Positions 51,044 to 60,752 of a stretch of DNA of 64,000 bases are shown here, piece after piece. Position numbers and translations under genes: made by a program. The DNA comes from Mycolicibacterium iranicum (GTDB taxonomy: Bacteria > Actinomycetota > Actinomycetes > Mycobacteriales > Mycobacteriaceae), in NCBI RefSeq assembly GCF_001650495.1, contig NZ_LWCS01000027.1, positions 1-64,000 on the forward strand, given 5' to 3'. Positions within the stretch are counted from its first letter, which is position 1. Every line of letters begins with the position of its first letter. Under the pieces are notes generated by a model that saw only the letters and a program-made list of their open reading frames with translations, was not told the origin of the DNA and ran no database searches.

Positions 51044-51916
51044 TCAGCGCTCGGCCATGACCGTCCATTCGAGCGCCGACGCGGTGAGATCGCGACCGGC
51101 GGGGCGAATGTAAGCGTCGCGGAAGTAGCTTGGCCCTGCCTGCTCGACCTCCCGCCAGCCGTACTCGGCGAGAAGTTCGCCGACCTGCTCGGGGATGAGT
51201 CCGGACTTCCACACCTCGCGGCGCTTGCGGAACCTGCGGTACACGGCTTCGGCGCCGTGCAGGTTGGTGCCGTCGATGAAGTCCTGGCGGATATAGGTGA
51301 ACACCAGCCTGCTTCCAGGGGCGGCGTCGCCGAGCTGAGCGAGGGTGGACCGCACGGCCTCAGGTGTCAGGTACTGCGTCACACCCTCCCAGATGAAAAA
51401 CGTCCGCGCTTGCCTGACATACCCGCGCGCCTCCAGCGTCGGGATGAGCGCATCGCGCTCGAAGTCGACCGGGACGAGGTGCACCGACGCCGGAACCGAG
51501 CCCAGCACCCGTTGCAGCACAGTCCCTTTGAGTTTCGAGTTGACCGGCTGGTCGACCTCGAAGACCGGCAGGTCGCTGTGGCGGGCGATACGGCAGGCGC
51601 GCGTGTCCAAGCCGGCGCCGAGCACGACAACGGTGTCGGTGTCATTGAGCGGATCCGAAAGGCGTTCATCGATGAAGCGTTTGCGGCACGCGATGCTGGC
51701 CCACAGGCCGGGGCCCGACCGGTCGATGGCGGATACGGTTGCCCGCCGGAGCGTGTCCGAGCGTGTCGCGCGCACCAGGATACGAAATCTGCGGGGCAGG
51801 AATGACTCCGCGAGATCATCATCGACCAGGCGACGCGCCGAGGGCTCGTTGTGCTCGATGGCCGCCAGCACCATGGGCCCGAAGGCGGTCTGGGCAGCGG
51901 CGTTTCGAGAGGTCAT
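51044..51916 (-). CDS. Class I SAM-dependent methyltransferase (LCMT/TIGR00027-like)
   Basis: 290 residues. Typical segments of the mycobacterial leucine-carboxyl-methyltransferase-like family are [47 protein letters not shown] and FTYIRQDF. The substrate is unknown. Position matches Rv2751. The start overlaps the end of the SDR gene (ATGA at 51913-51916), so they are co-translated. Confidence 0.9.
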   Translation of the reverse strand: MTSRNAAAQTAFGPMVLAAIEHNEPSARRLVDDDLAESFLPRRFRILVRATRSDTLRRATVSAIDRSGPGLWASIACRKRFIDERLSDPLNDTDTVVVLGAGLDTRACRIARHSDLPVFEVDQPVNSKLKGTVLQRVLGSVPASVHLVPVDFERDALIPTLEARGYVRQARTFFIWEGVTQYLTPEAVRSTLAQLGDAAPGSRLVFTYIRQDFIDGTNLHGAEAVYRRFRKRREVWKSGLIPEQVGELLAEYGWREVEQAGPSYFRDAYIRPAGRDLTASALEWTVMAER

Positions 51917-52731
51917 CGTTTATTGATATACCCCGCGTCGACCGGCAGCGTGATCCCGGTGACGTACCGAGCGGAATCCGACACCAGCCAGAACACTGCG
52001 TTGGCGATGTCCTCGGGCTCCAAGGTCTGCACAGGCAACGCGTTGCCCATATCTGGGCCCCCCTCGCTCCGCTGCGCCATGCCGTCCAGCCACGAGCGGG
52101 TGAACTCGTTGTCGATCATGGGCGTGTTCACGCCGGCCGGGTGCACCGAGTTGACCCGAATGCTGTACTGGGCAAGGAAATTGGCGTACACCCGCATGAT
52201 TCCGACAATGCCGTGCTTGGCGGCGGCGTACCCGACAGAGCCTGCTAGCGGCGCGCCGAGGCCGACCAGACCTGCGACCGAACTGGTGAGCACGATGGCG
52301 CCGCCGTTGCCGAACTTCACCATGGGCTTCATTGCGACGTCGATCGTGTTGTAGACGCCGGTCAGGTTCACATCGATGACGTCCTGCCACGCATTGTCGG
52401 CGGCCATGGGTGCGATGCCCGCGTTGGCCACGACGATGTCGAGGCGGTTGCCGAGCTTCTCGGTCCCGTCCCGCACGGCCGCCTTGACGGCGTCGCGGTC
52501 GCGGACGTCGGCCTGATACGTCGCAATGCGCGCGCCCGCGTCCTCGACGAGCTTGACCGTGGTTGCCATGTCCTCGGGGGTAGCCAGCGGGTAGGGGACC
52601 GACTCGATCTGGGCGCAGAGATCGAGCGCGATGATGTCGGCGCCCGCCGAGGCAAGTTTGACGGCGTGCGCGCGGCCTTGGCCGCGCGCGGCGCCGGTGA
52701 TGAAAGCGACCTTGCCGGTGAGCTCACCCAT
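51913..52731 (-). CDS. Mycofactocin-type SDR family oxidoreductase
   Basis: 272 residues: [16 protein letters not shown] nucleotide-binding motif, VANAGIAPM, catalytic SSVAG and YAAAKHG, and C-terminal [11 protein letters not shown]. The long insertion ([28 protein letters not shown]) is typical of the mycofactocin-dependent SDR family, which retains tightly bound NAD and needs mycofactocin as electron carrier. Position matches Rv2750. Substrate unknown, probably an alcohol. Confidence 0.9.
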   Translation of the reverse strand: MGELTGKVAFITGAARGQGRAHAVKLASAGADIIALDLCAQIESVPYPLATPEDMATTVKLVEDAGARIATYQADVRDRDAVKAAVRDGTEKLGNRLDIVVANAGIAPMAADNAWQDVIDVNLTGVYNTIDVAMKPMVKFGNGGAIVLTSSVAGLVGLGAPLAGSVGYAAAKHGIVGIMRVYANFLAQYSIRVNSVHPAGVNTPMIDNEFTRSWLDGMAQRSEGGPDMGNALPVQTLEPEDIANAVFWLVSDSARYVTGITLPVDAGYINKR

Positions 52732-52744
52732 GGTCAGCGATGCC

Positions 52745-53059
52745 CTAGGGCCGCAGCTGGCCCTTGGCGGGGTCGCCGGCGACGACCGGCTGCATCACCT
52801 TGATGTCGGGGGCGCCGTCGAGGTGGTCGCCGACGGTGCCGAAGAGCGTGGCGACCGCGGGCGCGGCGCTGTGCGCCTGCAGTGCGTCCGCGTCGGCCCA
52901 CTGCTCGACGAACACGAAGGTGCCGTCGGACTCGTGCAGCGAGTAGAGCTGGCAGCCGGGCTCGTCGTGAACCGCTTCGATGGCCTGTGTGCAGGCGTTA
53001 CGCACCGTGTCGACCGACTCGGGCTTGGCGGTCATGGTGGCGATGACGACGATCGGCAT
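52745..53059 (-). CDS. Antibiotic biosynthesis monooxygenase (ABM) domain protein
   Basis: 104 residues with the dimeric ferredoxin-like ABM pattern: [26 protein letters not shown] and [20 protein letters not shown]. Position matches Rv2749. Possibly a cofactor-free monooxygenase acting on quinones; this is not demonstrated. ATG 53059 is preceded by GAGGAG. The gene lies 13 bases before the SDR gene and is probably co-transcribed. Confidence 0.88.
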   Translation of the reverse strand: MPIVVIATMTAKPESVDTVRNACTQAIEAVHDEPGCQLYSLHESDGTFVFVEQWADADALQAHSAAPAVATLFGTVGDHLDGAPDIKVMQPVVAGDPAKGQLRP

Positions 53060-53239
53060 ACGGAACTCCTCGTTGAGCGGGACTGAACAGATGTCACCGT
53101 ACTGTCTCCTGCCGCGCGTGTCCTCGGCGGGCGAATTGGGGGCCGCAACGCCGCGACCGTCCCGATGCCCGGCTGACACCAAGCTGTGACCAGTGTGGCG
53201 CATGGTGCATCTGAGGTCACAGCGACTACGCTGAACCCC

Positions 53240-55774
53240 ATGGCGAGTAAGACCGCGGCCCGATCTTCTGCACGTCAGAGCAGGTCAAAGGCCCCAGCGC
53301 GGGGCGGGAGGCGGCCGGCGCGCGCGTCTGCGCCGCGCCGCAAACCCACCCGTCGGGGCCCGTCACCTGTCGCGTCGGCCGGCACGGCTGTCGGACGCGG
53401 GGTGCGCGCGGGCTGGCTCATGGTGGCCAAGGGCGCCGGAAGCACGGCCCGTTCGGTGGGTCGGGCACGCGAACTGGAACCCGGACACCGTCGCGACGGC
53501 CTTGCCCTGGCCCTGCTCGGTCTCGCCGTCGTCGTCGCCGCGAGTTCCTGGTTCGAGGCGGCGCGCCCGGTCGGCGCGTGGATCGACACGATCGTGCGCG
53601 TTGTCATCGGCGCTGCCGTCGTGCTGGTGCCTCTCGTGCTGGCCGCGATCGGGGTGACGCTGATGCGCTCGGAGCCGGATCCCGAGGCGAGGCCCCGACT
53701 GATCCTCGGGTTCGCGATGATCGCGCTGCCGGCCCTCGGCCTGTGGCACCTGTGGGCGGGGTCGCCGGCGGACCCGGTCGGTCGCCAGCACGCAGGCGGA
53801 TTCGTCGGGTTCGTCCTCGGCGGCCCGCTGTCGGACGGGCTGACCTCATGGATCGCGGCGCCGCTGCTGTTCATCGGCGTCCTCTTCGGGGTGCTGCTGG
53901 TAACCGGGACCACGATTCGCGAGGTGCCCGCAACCGTCCGCGATATGTTCACCACGCGCTGGAACCGCGAATACGACGACGAGTACGACGAGTACGACGA
54001 ACACGGCGAGTACGACGAGAGCGAGACATCCGAGGACTTCTCCGACGGGTATTACGACGATGCCCCCCTGGATGACCCCCTCGACGAAGCGGAGGCGTGG
54101 CCGTCGACCACCCAGACCACCGTGCCGCTGACGCGTCCGGACGGCCCCGTCGGCACGCCGATGGACAACTACCCGCTCGAGGAGCCCAAGGCCATCGAGT
54201 CGGCGGCCAAGTCACGCAAGAAACCGCCCAAAGTGCCCAAGCTGGTTCTCGACCGTGTGGTGGACGGGCCCTACACGCTGCCCTCGCTCGACCTGCTGAT
54301 CGCCGGGGATCCGCCGAAACGCCTGACATCGGCCAACCAGGCCATGACCGACGCGATCACGTCGGTGCTCGAGCAGTTCAAGATCGACGCCGCCGTCACC
54401 GGCTGCACGCGCGGACCGACGGTCACCCGCTACGAGGTCGAACTCGGCCCCGGCGTCAAGGTCGAGAAGATCACCGCCCTGCACCGCAACATCGCCTACG
54501 CGGTGGCGACCGAGAGCGTCCGCATGCTCGCCCCGATCCCCGGCAAGTCCGCCGTCGGCATCGAGGTTCCCAATACCGACCGCGAAATGGTGCGCCTGGC
54601 CGACGTATTGACCGACCCCGTGGTGCGCTCCGATCACCATCCGCTGGTCATCGGCCTCGGCAAAGACATCGAGGGCGAGATGATCTCGGCCAACCTGGCC
54701 AAGATGCCGCACCTTCTGGTGGCCGGCTCGACGGGCTCAGGCAAGTCCAGCTTCGTCAACTCGATGCTGGTCTCGCTGCTCGCCCGAGCCACCCCTGACG
54801 AGGTCAGGATGATCCTGATCGACCCGAAGATGGTGGAACTGACACCTTACGAAGGTATTCCTCATCTCATTACGCCGATCATCACCGAGCCGAAGAAGGC
54901 TGCCGCCGCGCTGGCATGGCTGGTGGAGGAGATGGAGCAGCGCTACCAGGACATGCAGGCCTCGCGAGTGCGCCATATCGACGTGTTCAATGAGAAGGTG
55001 CGCTCCGGTGAGATCACCGCACCGCTGGGCAGCAATCGCGAATACAAGCCGTACCCGTACATCCTGGCGATCGTCGACGAACTCGCCGATCTGATGATGA
55101 CCGCGCCCCGAGACGTCGAAGAGGCTATTGTGCGCATCACTCAAAAGGCCCGTGCCGCAGGCATTCACCTCGTTCTGGCGACCCAGCGGCCGTCGGTTGA
55201 CGTTGTAACGGGCCTGATCAAGACGAATGTGCCCTCGCGGCTGGCGTTCGCCACGTCGTCGCTGACCGACAGCCGCGTCATCCTGGACCAGCCCGGCGCG
55301 GAAAAGCTGATCGGCATGGGTGACGGCCTGTTCCTGCCGATGGGCGCCAACAAGCCGATGCGCCTGCAGGGTGCGTTCATCACCGACGAGGAGATCCACG
55401 GGGTCGTCACGGCGACCAAGGATCAGGCCGAACCCGAGTTCGTCGAGGGCGTCACCGCCGTCAAGGCGGGCGAACGCAAAGACGTCGACCCCGATATCGG
55501 CGACGACATGGACGTGTTCCTGCAGGCCGTCGAACTGGTGGTGTCGAGCCAGTTCGGGTCGACGTCGATGCTGCAGCGCAAGTTGCGCGTCGGCTTTGCC
55601 AAGGCGGGCCGTCTGATGGACCTCATGGAGAACCGCGGCATCGTGGGCCCGTCGGAGGGCTCGAAGGCGCGCGAGGTGCTCGTGAAACCCGACGAGCTGG
55701 CCGGCACACTGATGCTGATCCGCGGTGGAAGCGACGCGTCAGGCGCCGACGCGGACGACGAACCGGATTTTTAG
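53240..55774 (+). CDS. ftsK: DNA translocase FtsK
   Basis: 844 residues: a basic N-terminal tail, four membrane helices (~80-240), an acidic Asp/Glu/Tyr-rich linker (~240-310), and the motor domain with Walker A GSTGSGKSS (~495) and Walker B ILAIVDELADLMM, ending in a gamma domain (VELVVSSQFGSTSMLQRKLRVGFAKAGRLMDLME). It pumps DNA at division and directs chromosome dimer resolution. ATG 53240; full length for mycobacteria. Confidence 0.97.
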   Translation: MASKTAARSSARQSRSKAPARGGRRPARASAPRRKPTRRGPSPVASAGTAVGRGVRAGWLMVAKGAGSTARSVGRARELEPGHRRDGLALALLGLAVVVAASSWFEAARPVGAWIDTIVRVVIGAAVVLVPLVLAAIGVTLMRSEPDPEARPRLILGFAMIALPALGLWHLWAGSPADPVGRQHAGGFVGFVLGGPLSDGLTSWIAAPLLFIGVLFGVLLVTGTTIREVPATVRDMFTTRWNREYDDEYDEYDEHGEYDESETSEDFSDGYYDDAPLDDPLDEAEAWPSTTQTTVPLTRPDGPVGTPMDNYPLEEPKAIESAAKSRKKPPKVPKLVLDRVVDGPYTLPSLDLLIAGDPPKRLTSANQAMTDAITSVLEQFKIDAAVTGCTRGPTVTRYEVELGPGVKVEKITALHRNIAYAVATESVRMLAPIPGKSAVGIEVPNTDREMVRLADVLTDPVVRSDHHPLVIGLGKDIEGEMISANLAKMPHLLVAGSTGSGKSSFVNSMLVSLLARATPDEVRMILIDPKMVELTPYEGIPHLITPIITEPKKAAAALAWLVEEMEQRYQDMQASRVRHIDVFNEKVRSGEITAPLGSNREYKPYPYILAIVDELADLMMTAPRDVEEAIVRITQKARAAGIHLVLATQRPSVDVVTGLIKTNVPSRLAFATSSLTDSRVILDQPGAEKLIGMGDGLFLPMGANKPMRLQGAFITDEEIHGVVTATKDQAEPEFVEGVTAVKAGERKDVDPDIGDDMDVFLQAVELVVSSQFGSTSMLQRKLRVGFAKAGRLMDLMENRGIVGPSEGSKAREVLVKPDELAGTLMLIRGGSDASGADADDEPDF

Positions 55775-55882
55775 CGTATCGGCACGACGTACATTGCGCC
55801 GGAGCCTGAGGTAGACGAACAGCCGCCGCTCAGCACCTGCTGGGCGGTCGAGCTGGTGCGGTGCTGACCCGCGCTCAGATGT

Positions 55883-56404
55883 TCAGAGAGTCAACAACAT
55901 CCGCGTGTTGCCGAGAATGTTCGGTTTCACGTAGGACAAGTCGAGGAACTCGGCTACACCCGTGTCGTAGGAGCGGCACATCTCCTCGTAGACCTCGGAG
56001 GTCACGGGCGTGCCCTCGATTTCCTGGAAACCGTGCCGACCGAAAAACTCCGTCTCGAAGGTGAGCACGAAGATCCGGCGCAAATGCAGCTCGGCCGCCA
56101 CTTTCAGCAACCGCTCGACGATGGCGTGGCCCACCCCCTGACCGCGGACCTTGGGATGGACCGCCACCGTGCGCACCTCACCGAGATCGGCCCACAGCAC
56201 ATGCAGCGCGCCGCAGCCGATCAGTTCACCGTCTATGTCGGCCACCCAGAACTCCTGCACGGATTCGTACAGCGTCACCAGGTTCTTCTCGAGCAGGATC
56301 TTGCCCGCGTAGATGTCGACGAGCTCCTTGATGGCCGCCACGTCGGAAGTCGTTGCCCGGCGCACCACAGGCTCACCGGCAGACGTGACCGGATCTGCGC
56401 TCAT
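55883..56404 (-). CDS. GNAT acetyltransferase, amino-acid N-acetyltransferase (ArgA-like)
   Basis: 173 residues with the GNAT acetyl-CoA loop RTVAVHPKVRGQGVG. The pattern (LWADLGEVRTV, FEKHGF-like FFGRHGFQEIEG) matches Rv2747, a non-classical glutamate/glutamine N-acetyltransferase for arginine synthesis. ATG 56404. Convergent with ftsK and divergent from pgsA across 42 bases. Confidence 0.9.
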   Translation of the reverse strand: MSADPVTSAGEPVVRRATTSDVAAIKELVDIYAGKILLEKNLVTLYESVQEFWVADIDGELIGCGALHVLWADLGEVRTVAVHPKVRGQGVGHAIVERLLKVAAELHLRRIFVLTFETEFFGRHGFQEIEGTPVTSEVYEEMCRSYDTGVAEFLDLSYVKPNILGNTRMLLTL

Positions 56405-56446
56405 GCTCCGAAGAGTATCGACATCCGCAACCAGTATTCTGTGGCG

Positions 56447-57043
56447 GTGCCGGGCCAACCACATGTAGACCCCGTGGTTCCGCGCGCCCGTGTCGCCAAC
56501 CTCGCCAATGTGCTCACCGGCATACGTTTCGTGTTGGTGCCAGTTTTCGTGGTGTGCTTGTTCATCGGCGATGGGCACGAAACATTTTGGCGGGTAATTG
56601 CATTCGCGGTGTTCGCAGTTGCTGTCATCACCGATCATCTCGACGGCGCGCTGGCCCGTAGTTACGGCATGGTGACCGAGTTCGGCACTCTTGCCGATCC
56701 GATCGCCGACAAGGCGCTGATCGGCGCGGCGCTGATCGGGCTCTCGATGCTGGGCGACCTGCCGTGGTGGGTGACCGTCGTCATCCTCGTCCGCGAACTC
56801 GGGGTGACCATCCTGCGTCTTGCGGTGCTGCGTCGCGGCGTCATCCCCGCCAGCCGAGGCGGGAAGCTCAAGACACTCGTGCAGGCCGTCGCCATCGGGC
56901 TGTTCGTGCTGCCGCTGTCGGGTGCGTGGTTGACCGGTGCCTGGGTGATCATGCTCGCCGCGGTCGTGCTGACCGTGATAACCGGAATCGACTACTTCGT
57001 CTCCGCGTTCAGGGATTCGCGTGGACGACCCGCTGATCGATGA
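56447..57043 (+). CDS. pgsA: CDP-alcohol phosphatidyltransferase (PgsA-like)
   Basis: 198 residues with five to six membrane helices and the CDP-alcohol motif DHLDGALARSYGMVTEFGTLADPIADK (D-x2-DG-x2-AR-x8-G-x3-D-x3-D). The subtype fits phosphatidylglycerophosphate synthase (Rv2746c position). GTG 56447 is preferred because TATTCT (56435-56440) six bases upstream would give a leaderless start; GTG 56441 is the alternative. It overlaps cinA by 23 bases. Confidence 0.88.
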   Translation: MPGQPHVDPVVPRARVANLANVLTGIRFVLVPVFVVCLFIGDGHETFWRVIAFAVFAVAVITDHLDGALARSYGMVTEFGTLADPIADKALIGAALIGLSMLGDLPWWVTVVILVRELGVTILRLAVLRRGVIPASRGGKLKTLVQAVAIGLFVLPLSGAWLTGAWVIMLAAVVLTVITGIDYFVSAFRDSRGRPADR

Positions 57044-57509
57044 CGAGGCCCGCTCCCTCGTCGCGGATCTGACCGTCCACAATCAGACCGTCGCCACCGC
57101 GGAATCGCTGACGGCGGGGCTGCTCGCCGCGACCCTGGCCGGCGTGCCGGGAGCCAGCGCGGTGCTGCGCGGGGGACTCATCACCTACACCGTCGAGACC
57201 AAAGCCGAGCTCGCGGGCGTGGCACCCGAGCTGCTCGCGGAGTTCGGCCCCGTCGCGGAGCCCACTGCCCGGGCGCTGGCTGTGGGCGCGATGCACCGAT
57301 GCGGCGCCACCTGGGGTGTCGGGCTCACCGGTGTGGCAGGCCCGGAACCTCACGGCGGTCACGCGGTCGGCACGGTGTTCCTGGGCCTGGCCGGTCCCGG
57401 CGGCGCAGAGGTCGTGGAGCTGGCCCTGCCGGGCAATCGCTGGGAGATCCGGCTGGGTGCAGTCCACGCCGCGGTGCACCGGCTGCGCCGACTCGTCCAG
57501 CGGCATTGA
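57021..57509 (+). CDS. cinA: CinA C-terminal domain (nicotinamide-nucleotide amidohydrolase-like)
   Basis: 162 residues comprising only the CinA C-terminal domain: VATAESLTAGLLAATLAGVPGAS and GVTGVAGP-like VGLTGVAGPEP. The domain deamidates nicotinamide mononucleotide in other bacteria. The N-terminal MoCF domain is absent, as in many actinobacterial proteins. GTG 57021, overlapping pgsA. Confidence 0.9.
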   Translation: MDDPLIDDEARSLVADLTVHNQTVATAESLTAGLLAATLAGVPGASAVLRGGLITYTVETKAELAGVAPELLAEFGPVAEPTARALAVGAMHRCGATWGVGLTGVAGPEPHGGHAVGTVFLGLAGPGGAEVVELALPGNRWEIRLGAVHAAVHRLRRLVQRH

Positions 57510-57537
57510 GGACGCGACGGAGGTCGGACAGAGAGTC

Positions 57538-57566
57538 GGGAACCTTATCGGCGACACCGCGCGTTG
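57538..57566 (+). promoter_or_regulatory. SigE-type promoter of clgR
   Basis: GGGAACC (57538-57544), a 17-base spacer and CGTTG (57562-57566) match the extracytoplasmic-function SigE consensus. The homologous clgR of M. tuberculosis is known to be SigE-dependent. The gene starts 32 bases downstream. Confidence 0.75.
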
Positions 57567-57597
57567 GTCTGAATAGTCGAGACAAGGAGGACGCGCG

Positions 57598-57918
57598 ATG
57601 ACGGCATTGCTGCGCGAGGTGATCGGCGACGTGCTGCGTCGCGCCCGAGTCGAGCAGAGACGCACCCTGCGGGAAGTATCTGATGCGGCAAGGGTGAGCC
57701 TGGGCTACCTGTCGGAGGTCGAACGCGGCCGCAAAGAGGCCTCCAGCGAGCTGCTGGGCGCCATCTGCACCGCGTTGGACATCCCGCTGTCGCGGGTGCT
57801 GTCCGAGGCCGGCGACGACCTCGCCGTCGAGGAATCCCGCGCAGCGGCCGGTACCTCGACCATCGACGTCACGACCAAGGTCGTCATCCCGCAGGTCGTC
57901 TCCATGGCGGTGGCCTGA
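57598..57918 (+). CDS. clgR: Stress regulator ClgR
   Basis: 106 residues with a central XRE/Cro-type helix-turn-helix ([41 protein letters not shown]). ClgR activates clp protease genes, pspA and its own gene. ATG 57598 has AAGGAGG upstream. A SigE-type promoter precedes it and pspA follows, the known SigE-ClgR-Psp envelope-stress arrangement. Confidence 0.95.
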   Translation: MTALLREVIGDVLRRARVEQRRTLREVSDAARVSLGYLSEVERGRKEASSELLGAICTALDIPLSRVLSEAGDDLAVEESRAAAGTSTIDVTTKVVIPQVVSMAVA

Positions 57919-57952
57919 CCGGTTCACCACGCAGGGGTGTGGTGATCTGCGC

Positions 57953-57973
57953 GGAACCGATAAGTTGGGTTCC
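57953..57973. promoter_or_regulatory. GGAACC-N9-GGTTCC dyad before pspA
   Basis: A six-base inverted repeat with nine-base spacer lies 70 bases upstream of pspA, in the 125-base clgR-pspA gap. The left arm also resembles an ECF -35. It may be a regulator site (ClgR is the natural candidate) or a promoter element; this is inference. Confidence 0.45.
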
Positions 57974-58043
57974 AAGCACTTGCCGGTAAGTCACCGGTCT
58001 CGATCAGGACATGGTTCGACAGACACGAAGGCGGAATGAAGTC

Positions 58044-58868
58044 ATGGCCAATCCGTTCACCAAGGCGTGGAAGTACCTCATGGCGCTCTTCAGCTCCAAG
58101 GTCGACGAGTACGCCGACCCCAAGGTGCAGATCCAGCAGGCGATCGAGGAAGCTCAGCGACAGCATCAAGGGCTGACCCAGCAGGCCGCGCAGGTGATCG
58201 GCAATCAGCGTCAACTGGAGATGCGGCTCAACCGTCAGCTCGCCGACATCGAGAAGCTCCAGGTGAACGTCCGGCAGGCCCTGACCCTGGCCGACCAGGC
58301 GGTGGCCGCCGGTGACGCCCAGAAAGCCACCGAGTACAACAACGCCGCCGAGGCGTTCGCCGCGCAGCTCGTCACCGCGGAGCAGAGCGTCGAAGATCTC
58401 AAGAGTCTGCATGATCAGGCGCTGCAGGCTGCGGGACAGGCCAAGAAGGCCGTCGAGCAGAACGCGATGATGCTGCAGCAGAAGATCGCCGAGCGCACGA
58501 AGCTGCTCTCGCAGCTGGAGCAGGCGAAGATGCAGGAGCAGGTCAGCGCATCGCTGCGGTCGATGAGCGAGCTTGCCGCGCCCGGCAATACGCCGAGCCT
58601 CGATGAAGTGCGCGACAAGATCGAGCGCCGCTATGCCAACGCGATCGGCTCCGCCGAGCTGGCGCAGAACTCGGTCCAGGGCCGCATGATGGAGGTTCAG
58701 CAGGCCAGCGTCCAGATGGCGGGCCATTCCCGCCTTGAGCAGATCCGGGCTTCGATGCGCGGCGAGCAGCTGCCCGCCGGTGGGGCCGCTGCGGCCACGC
58801 CAAATCAGGCCCCGGCCACTCCGGCCGCAAATTCCAATCCGACACCGGAAAACCCGCTGTCGCAATAA
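58044..58868 (+). CDS. pspA: Phage-shock protein A homologue (35-kDa antigen)
   Basis: 274 residues, largely long alpha-helices (PspA/IM30/ESCRT-III family) with [29 protein letters not shown] and a Gly/Ala/Pro-rich unstructured C-terminal ~30 residues. Corresponds to Rv2744c. It binds stressed inner membranes and, in M. tuberculosis, interacts with ClgR and Rv2743c. ATG 58044 matches the known MANPF start. Confidence 0.96.
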   Translation: MANPFTKAWKYLMALFSSKVDEYADPKVQIQQAIEEAQRQHQGLTQQAAQVIGNQRQLEMRLNRQLADIEKLQVNVRQALTLADQAVAAGDAQKATEYNNAAEAFAAQLVTAEQSVEDLKSLHDQALQAAGQAKKAVEQNAMMLQQKIAERTKLLSQLEQAKMQEQVSASLRSMSELAAPGNTPSLDEVRDKIERRYANAIGSAELAQNSVQGRMMEVQQASVQMAGHSRLEQIRASMRGEQLPAGGAAAATPNQAPATPAANSNPTPENPLSQ

Positions 58869-58880
58869 CTACGGGAGTTA

Positions 58881-59702
58881 GTGGTGAGTTATCGGACCGG
58901 ACGACCCGAAGCCTGGCGCTCCATGGCGCAGCGCGGCATCGACACAGCCGCGGAATGGTCGGGCATGGTGGCCGAGAAGCTCAACGCCGCGGCCGATCCC
59001 CGCGCCAAGCTGTTACGCAAGCGGCGCTGGGCGCTGCGGCTCGGGTGGTTCTTCACCGTGTCCGCGGTCTTTTGGGTAGGTGTGACTGCGCTGCTGGCGT
59101 CGTGGAGCACCCCTGTGTGGGCGCTGTTCATCCCGTCACCGATCGCCGTCGGTGCCGCGTTCCTGGCCACGCTGGCATTCCTGCGGTACCGCTGGCTGCG
59201 CGGAGAACCGTTACCGCCGCAGCGCAACCACGGCCTGCGTCGGCTCCCGCCGTGGGGATCGGCGGCGCGCCGGCCGATGGCTTCACTGGCCGCATCTGAG
59301 CGCGGATTCGTCTCGCTGCTCGGCATTCTCGAGCGCGGCCAGATGCTGCCGCCCGGCGAGCTCCTTGAACTGCGGGTCGCCGCCGAGCAGACCGCAACCA
59401 CCATGGCCGCCACCGCCTCGGAGGTCATGTCAATGGAGAAGGCGGTCAAGTCGTCGCCGCAATCGCGGGCCCACCTGATTCCGACGATCACCGCGTTCAC
59501 CACGCAGCTCGACCGCGGGGCCCACCAGTACAACGAGATGGTCTCCGCCGCAGCGCAACTGGTGTCCGCCGCGAACTCCGGATCGTTGTCGAGCTCGCCT
59601 ATGTCGCAACGTCGCTACCGTGACCAACTCGGCACGGCCACCGACCGGCTGACCAGCTGGGCCCAGGCATTCGACGAGTTGGGCCGGCTGCGCGGCGCCT
59701 GA
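58881..59702 (+). CDS. pspM: PspA-associated membrane protein PspM (Rv2743c-like)
   Basis: 273 residues with a cytoplasmic N-terminus, two membrane helices (LGWFFTVSAVFWVGVTALLASW and FIPSPIAVGAAFLATLAFL) and a long helical cytoplasmic C-terminus (SEVMSMEKAVKSS ... RRYRDQLGTATDRLTSWAQAFDEL). In M. tuberculosis this partner anchors PspA to the membrane. GTG 58881 (or 58884) follows pspA by 12 bases with GGGAG upstream. The M. tuberculosis third gene (Rv2742c) is absent here. Confidence 0.88.
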   Translation: MVSYRTGRPEAWRSMAQRGIDTAAEWSGMVAEKLNAAADPRAKLLRKRRWALRLGWFFTVSAVFWVGVTALLASWSTPVWALFIPSPIAVGAAFLATLAFLRYRWLRGEPLPPQRNHGLRRLPPWGSAARRPMASLAASERGFVSLLGILERGQMLPPGELLELRVAAEQTATTMAATASEVMSMEKAVKSSPQSRAHLIPTITAFTTQLDRGAHQYNEMVSAAAQLVSAANSGSLSSSPMSQRRYRDQLGTATDRLTSWAQAFDELGRLRGA

Positions 59703-59731
59703 AGGCATCCAGGTGATGCTCCAAACGGAGC

Positions 59732-60010
59732 TCACTCGACGTTGAAGTGGTCCAGTTCGAATATTGCGAAGAAGGCGCAGGCGAACACCAGTACCGAGCC
59801 GACGACCGACGCGGCCAGTAGTGGAACGCTGAGATCCGACGCGAGAATCATCGCCTTCGTCACGACAGCGCATGCGATCAGAGCGATGACGCAGATCGCG
59901 ATGCGTCGGGGCGGTTTCCCTGCGCGCGTGTTGTCGCCCGCGGGTTCAACAGCGTGCAGAGAACTCTCGATTTCGGCGAATTTCCTTCGCTCATCGTCGG
60001 AGAGAGTCAT
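59732..60010 (-). CDS. DUF3040 small membrane protein
   Basis: 92 residues. The N-terminal DUF3040 motif (TLSDDERRKFAEIESSLHAV) is followed by two membrane helices (AICVIALIACAVVTKAMIL and LLAASVVGSVLVFACAFFAI). Family members are often stress-induced; function unknown. Convergent with pspM. The 216 bases beyond its start (60011-60226) hold three ATCGAT-type elements but no gene. Confidence 0.85.
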   Translation of the reverse strand: MTLSDDERRKFAEIESSLHAVEPAGDNTRAGKPPRRIAICVIALIACAVVTKAMILASDLSVPLLAASVVGSVLVFACAFFAIFELDHFNVE

Positions 60011-60226
60011 GGCGAATCCTCAATGGTCTGCGGTGCCGGTCGCAGCGATGCAGGCATAGCGTCACTGGCTTTGATGAGTACCCGGGCCAGCTGCCCGCAT
60101 ACCCGGAGACCGGGCGTCAGACGAATTGGTTATCGATCTGTGATCTGGATCGATATGCCGTATCGATGAGTCGAAACTAAGTCGGTCACACCACCGCTCA
60201 GGCGCGCGAATGCCGAGATTCGGTGG

Positions 60227-60709
60227 CTAGAACTTCGGGCGAAGCGCCGGCACCAAGATGCCGGGCAGGGCTCGCAGCGGCGCCTTCACCATCACGTCGA
60301 AGAGGTCGAAGTAGTCCCGCCACAGCGTGATCTGGCCGGCCTCGTTGAAATCGAACCGCCCGCACACCCAGAATTGCAAGCGCAGCGGGCCGAGGATGAT
60401 CGCGTCGGTGCGCTCCGTGAGGACCGTGGCCCCCGCACCCGTCTGTTCTTCGCGCGAGCGCTCATCGGTGGCGACGCGGTGGAACTTCACCGCGAAGCCA
60501 CCCTTGCCCTCGGCGCGGCGCAGCATCGCCAGGATTCTGGCGCGCCCGCGAATAGAGGGCAGCCCGACGTTCTGCCAGACCAGATCCGGGGCGGCGAGCT
60601 CTTCGAACGTGTCGAAGTCGTTGTCCTCGAGGGCGTAGAGGAACCTCTGGACGACGTCGGCCTTGTCGGCGATCGCTGTGGTGGCGGTGGGGAGTGCCTC
60701 GTCAGTCAT
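60227..60709 (-). CDS. ephG: Limonene-1,2-epoxide hydrolase family protein EphG
   Basis: 160 residues with the cone-shaped LEH/NTF2-like fold: FLYALEDNDFDTFEELAAPDLVWQN, GLPSIRGRARIL and GRFDFNEAGQITLWRDYFDL, including the Arg and Asp of the catalytic triad region (ITLWRDYFD). Rv2740 (EphG) of M. tuberculosis is a proven epoxide hydrolase and lies in the same position. ATG 60709. Divergent from the glycosyltransferase gene. Confidence 0.88.
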   Translation of the reverse strand: MTDEALPTATTAIADKADVVQRFLYALEDNDFDTFEELAAPDLVWQNVGLPSIRGRARILAMLRRAEGKGGFAVKFHRVATDERSREEQTGAGATVLTERTDAIILGPLRLQFWVCGRFDFNEAGQITLWRDYFDLFDVMVKAPLRALPGILVPALRPKF

Positions 60710-60752
60710 ATCGCCCGAGCCTAGCCACCGGCGCTGTGGCAGGGTAGCCCGC

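Noticed and set aside
50524..51060. Plus-strand open frame of 178 codons
   Set aside because: Partly antisense to the response regulator, low-complexity Ser/Pro/Arg composition and no ribosome binding site.
60126..60168. ATCGAT-type repeats as an operator for the DUF3040 gene
   Set aside because: The elements are irregularly spaced and common short palindromes; no promoter could be aligned to them.
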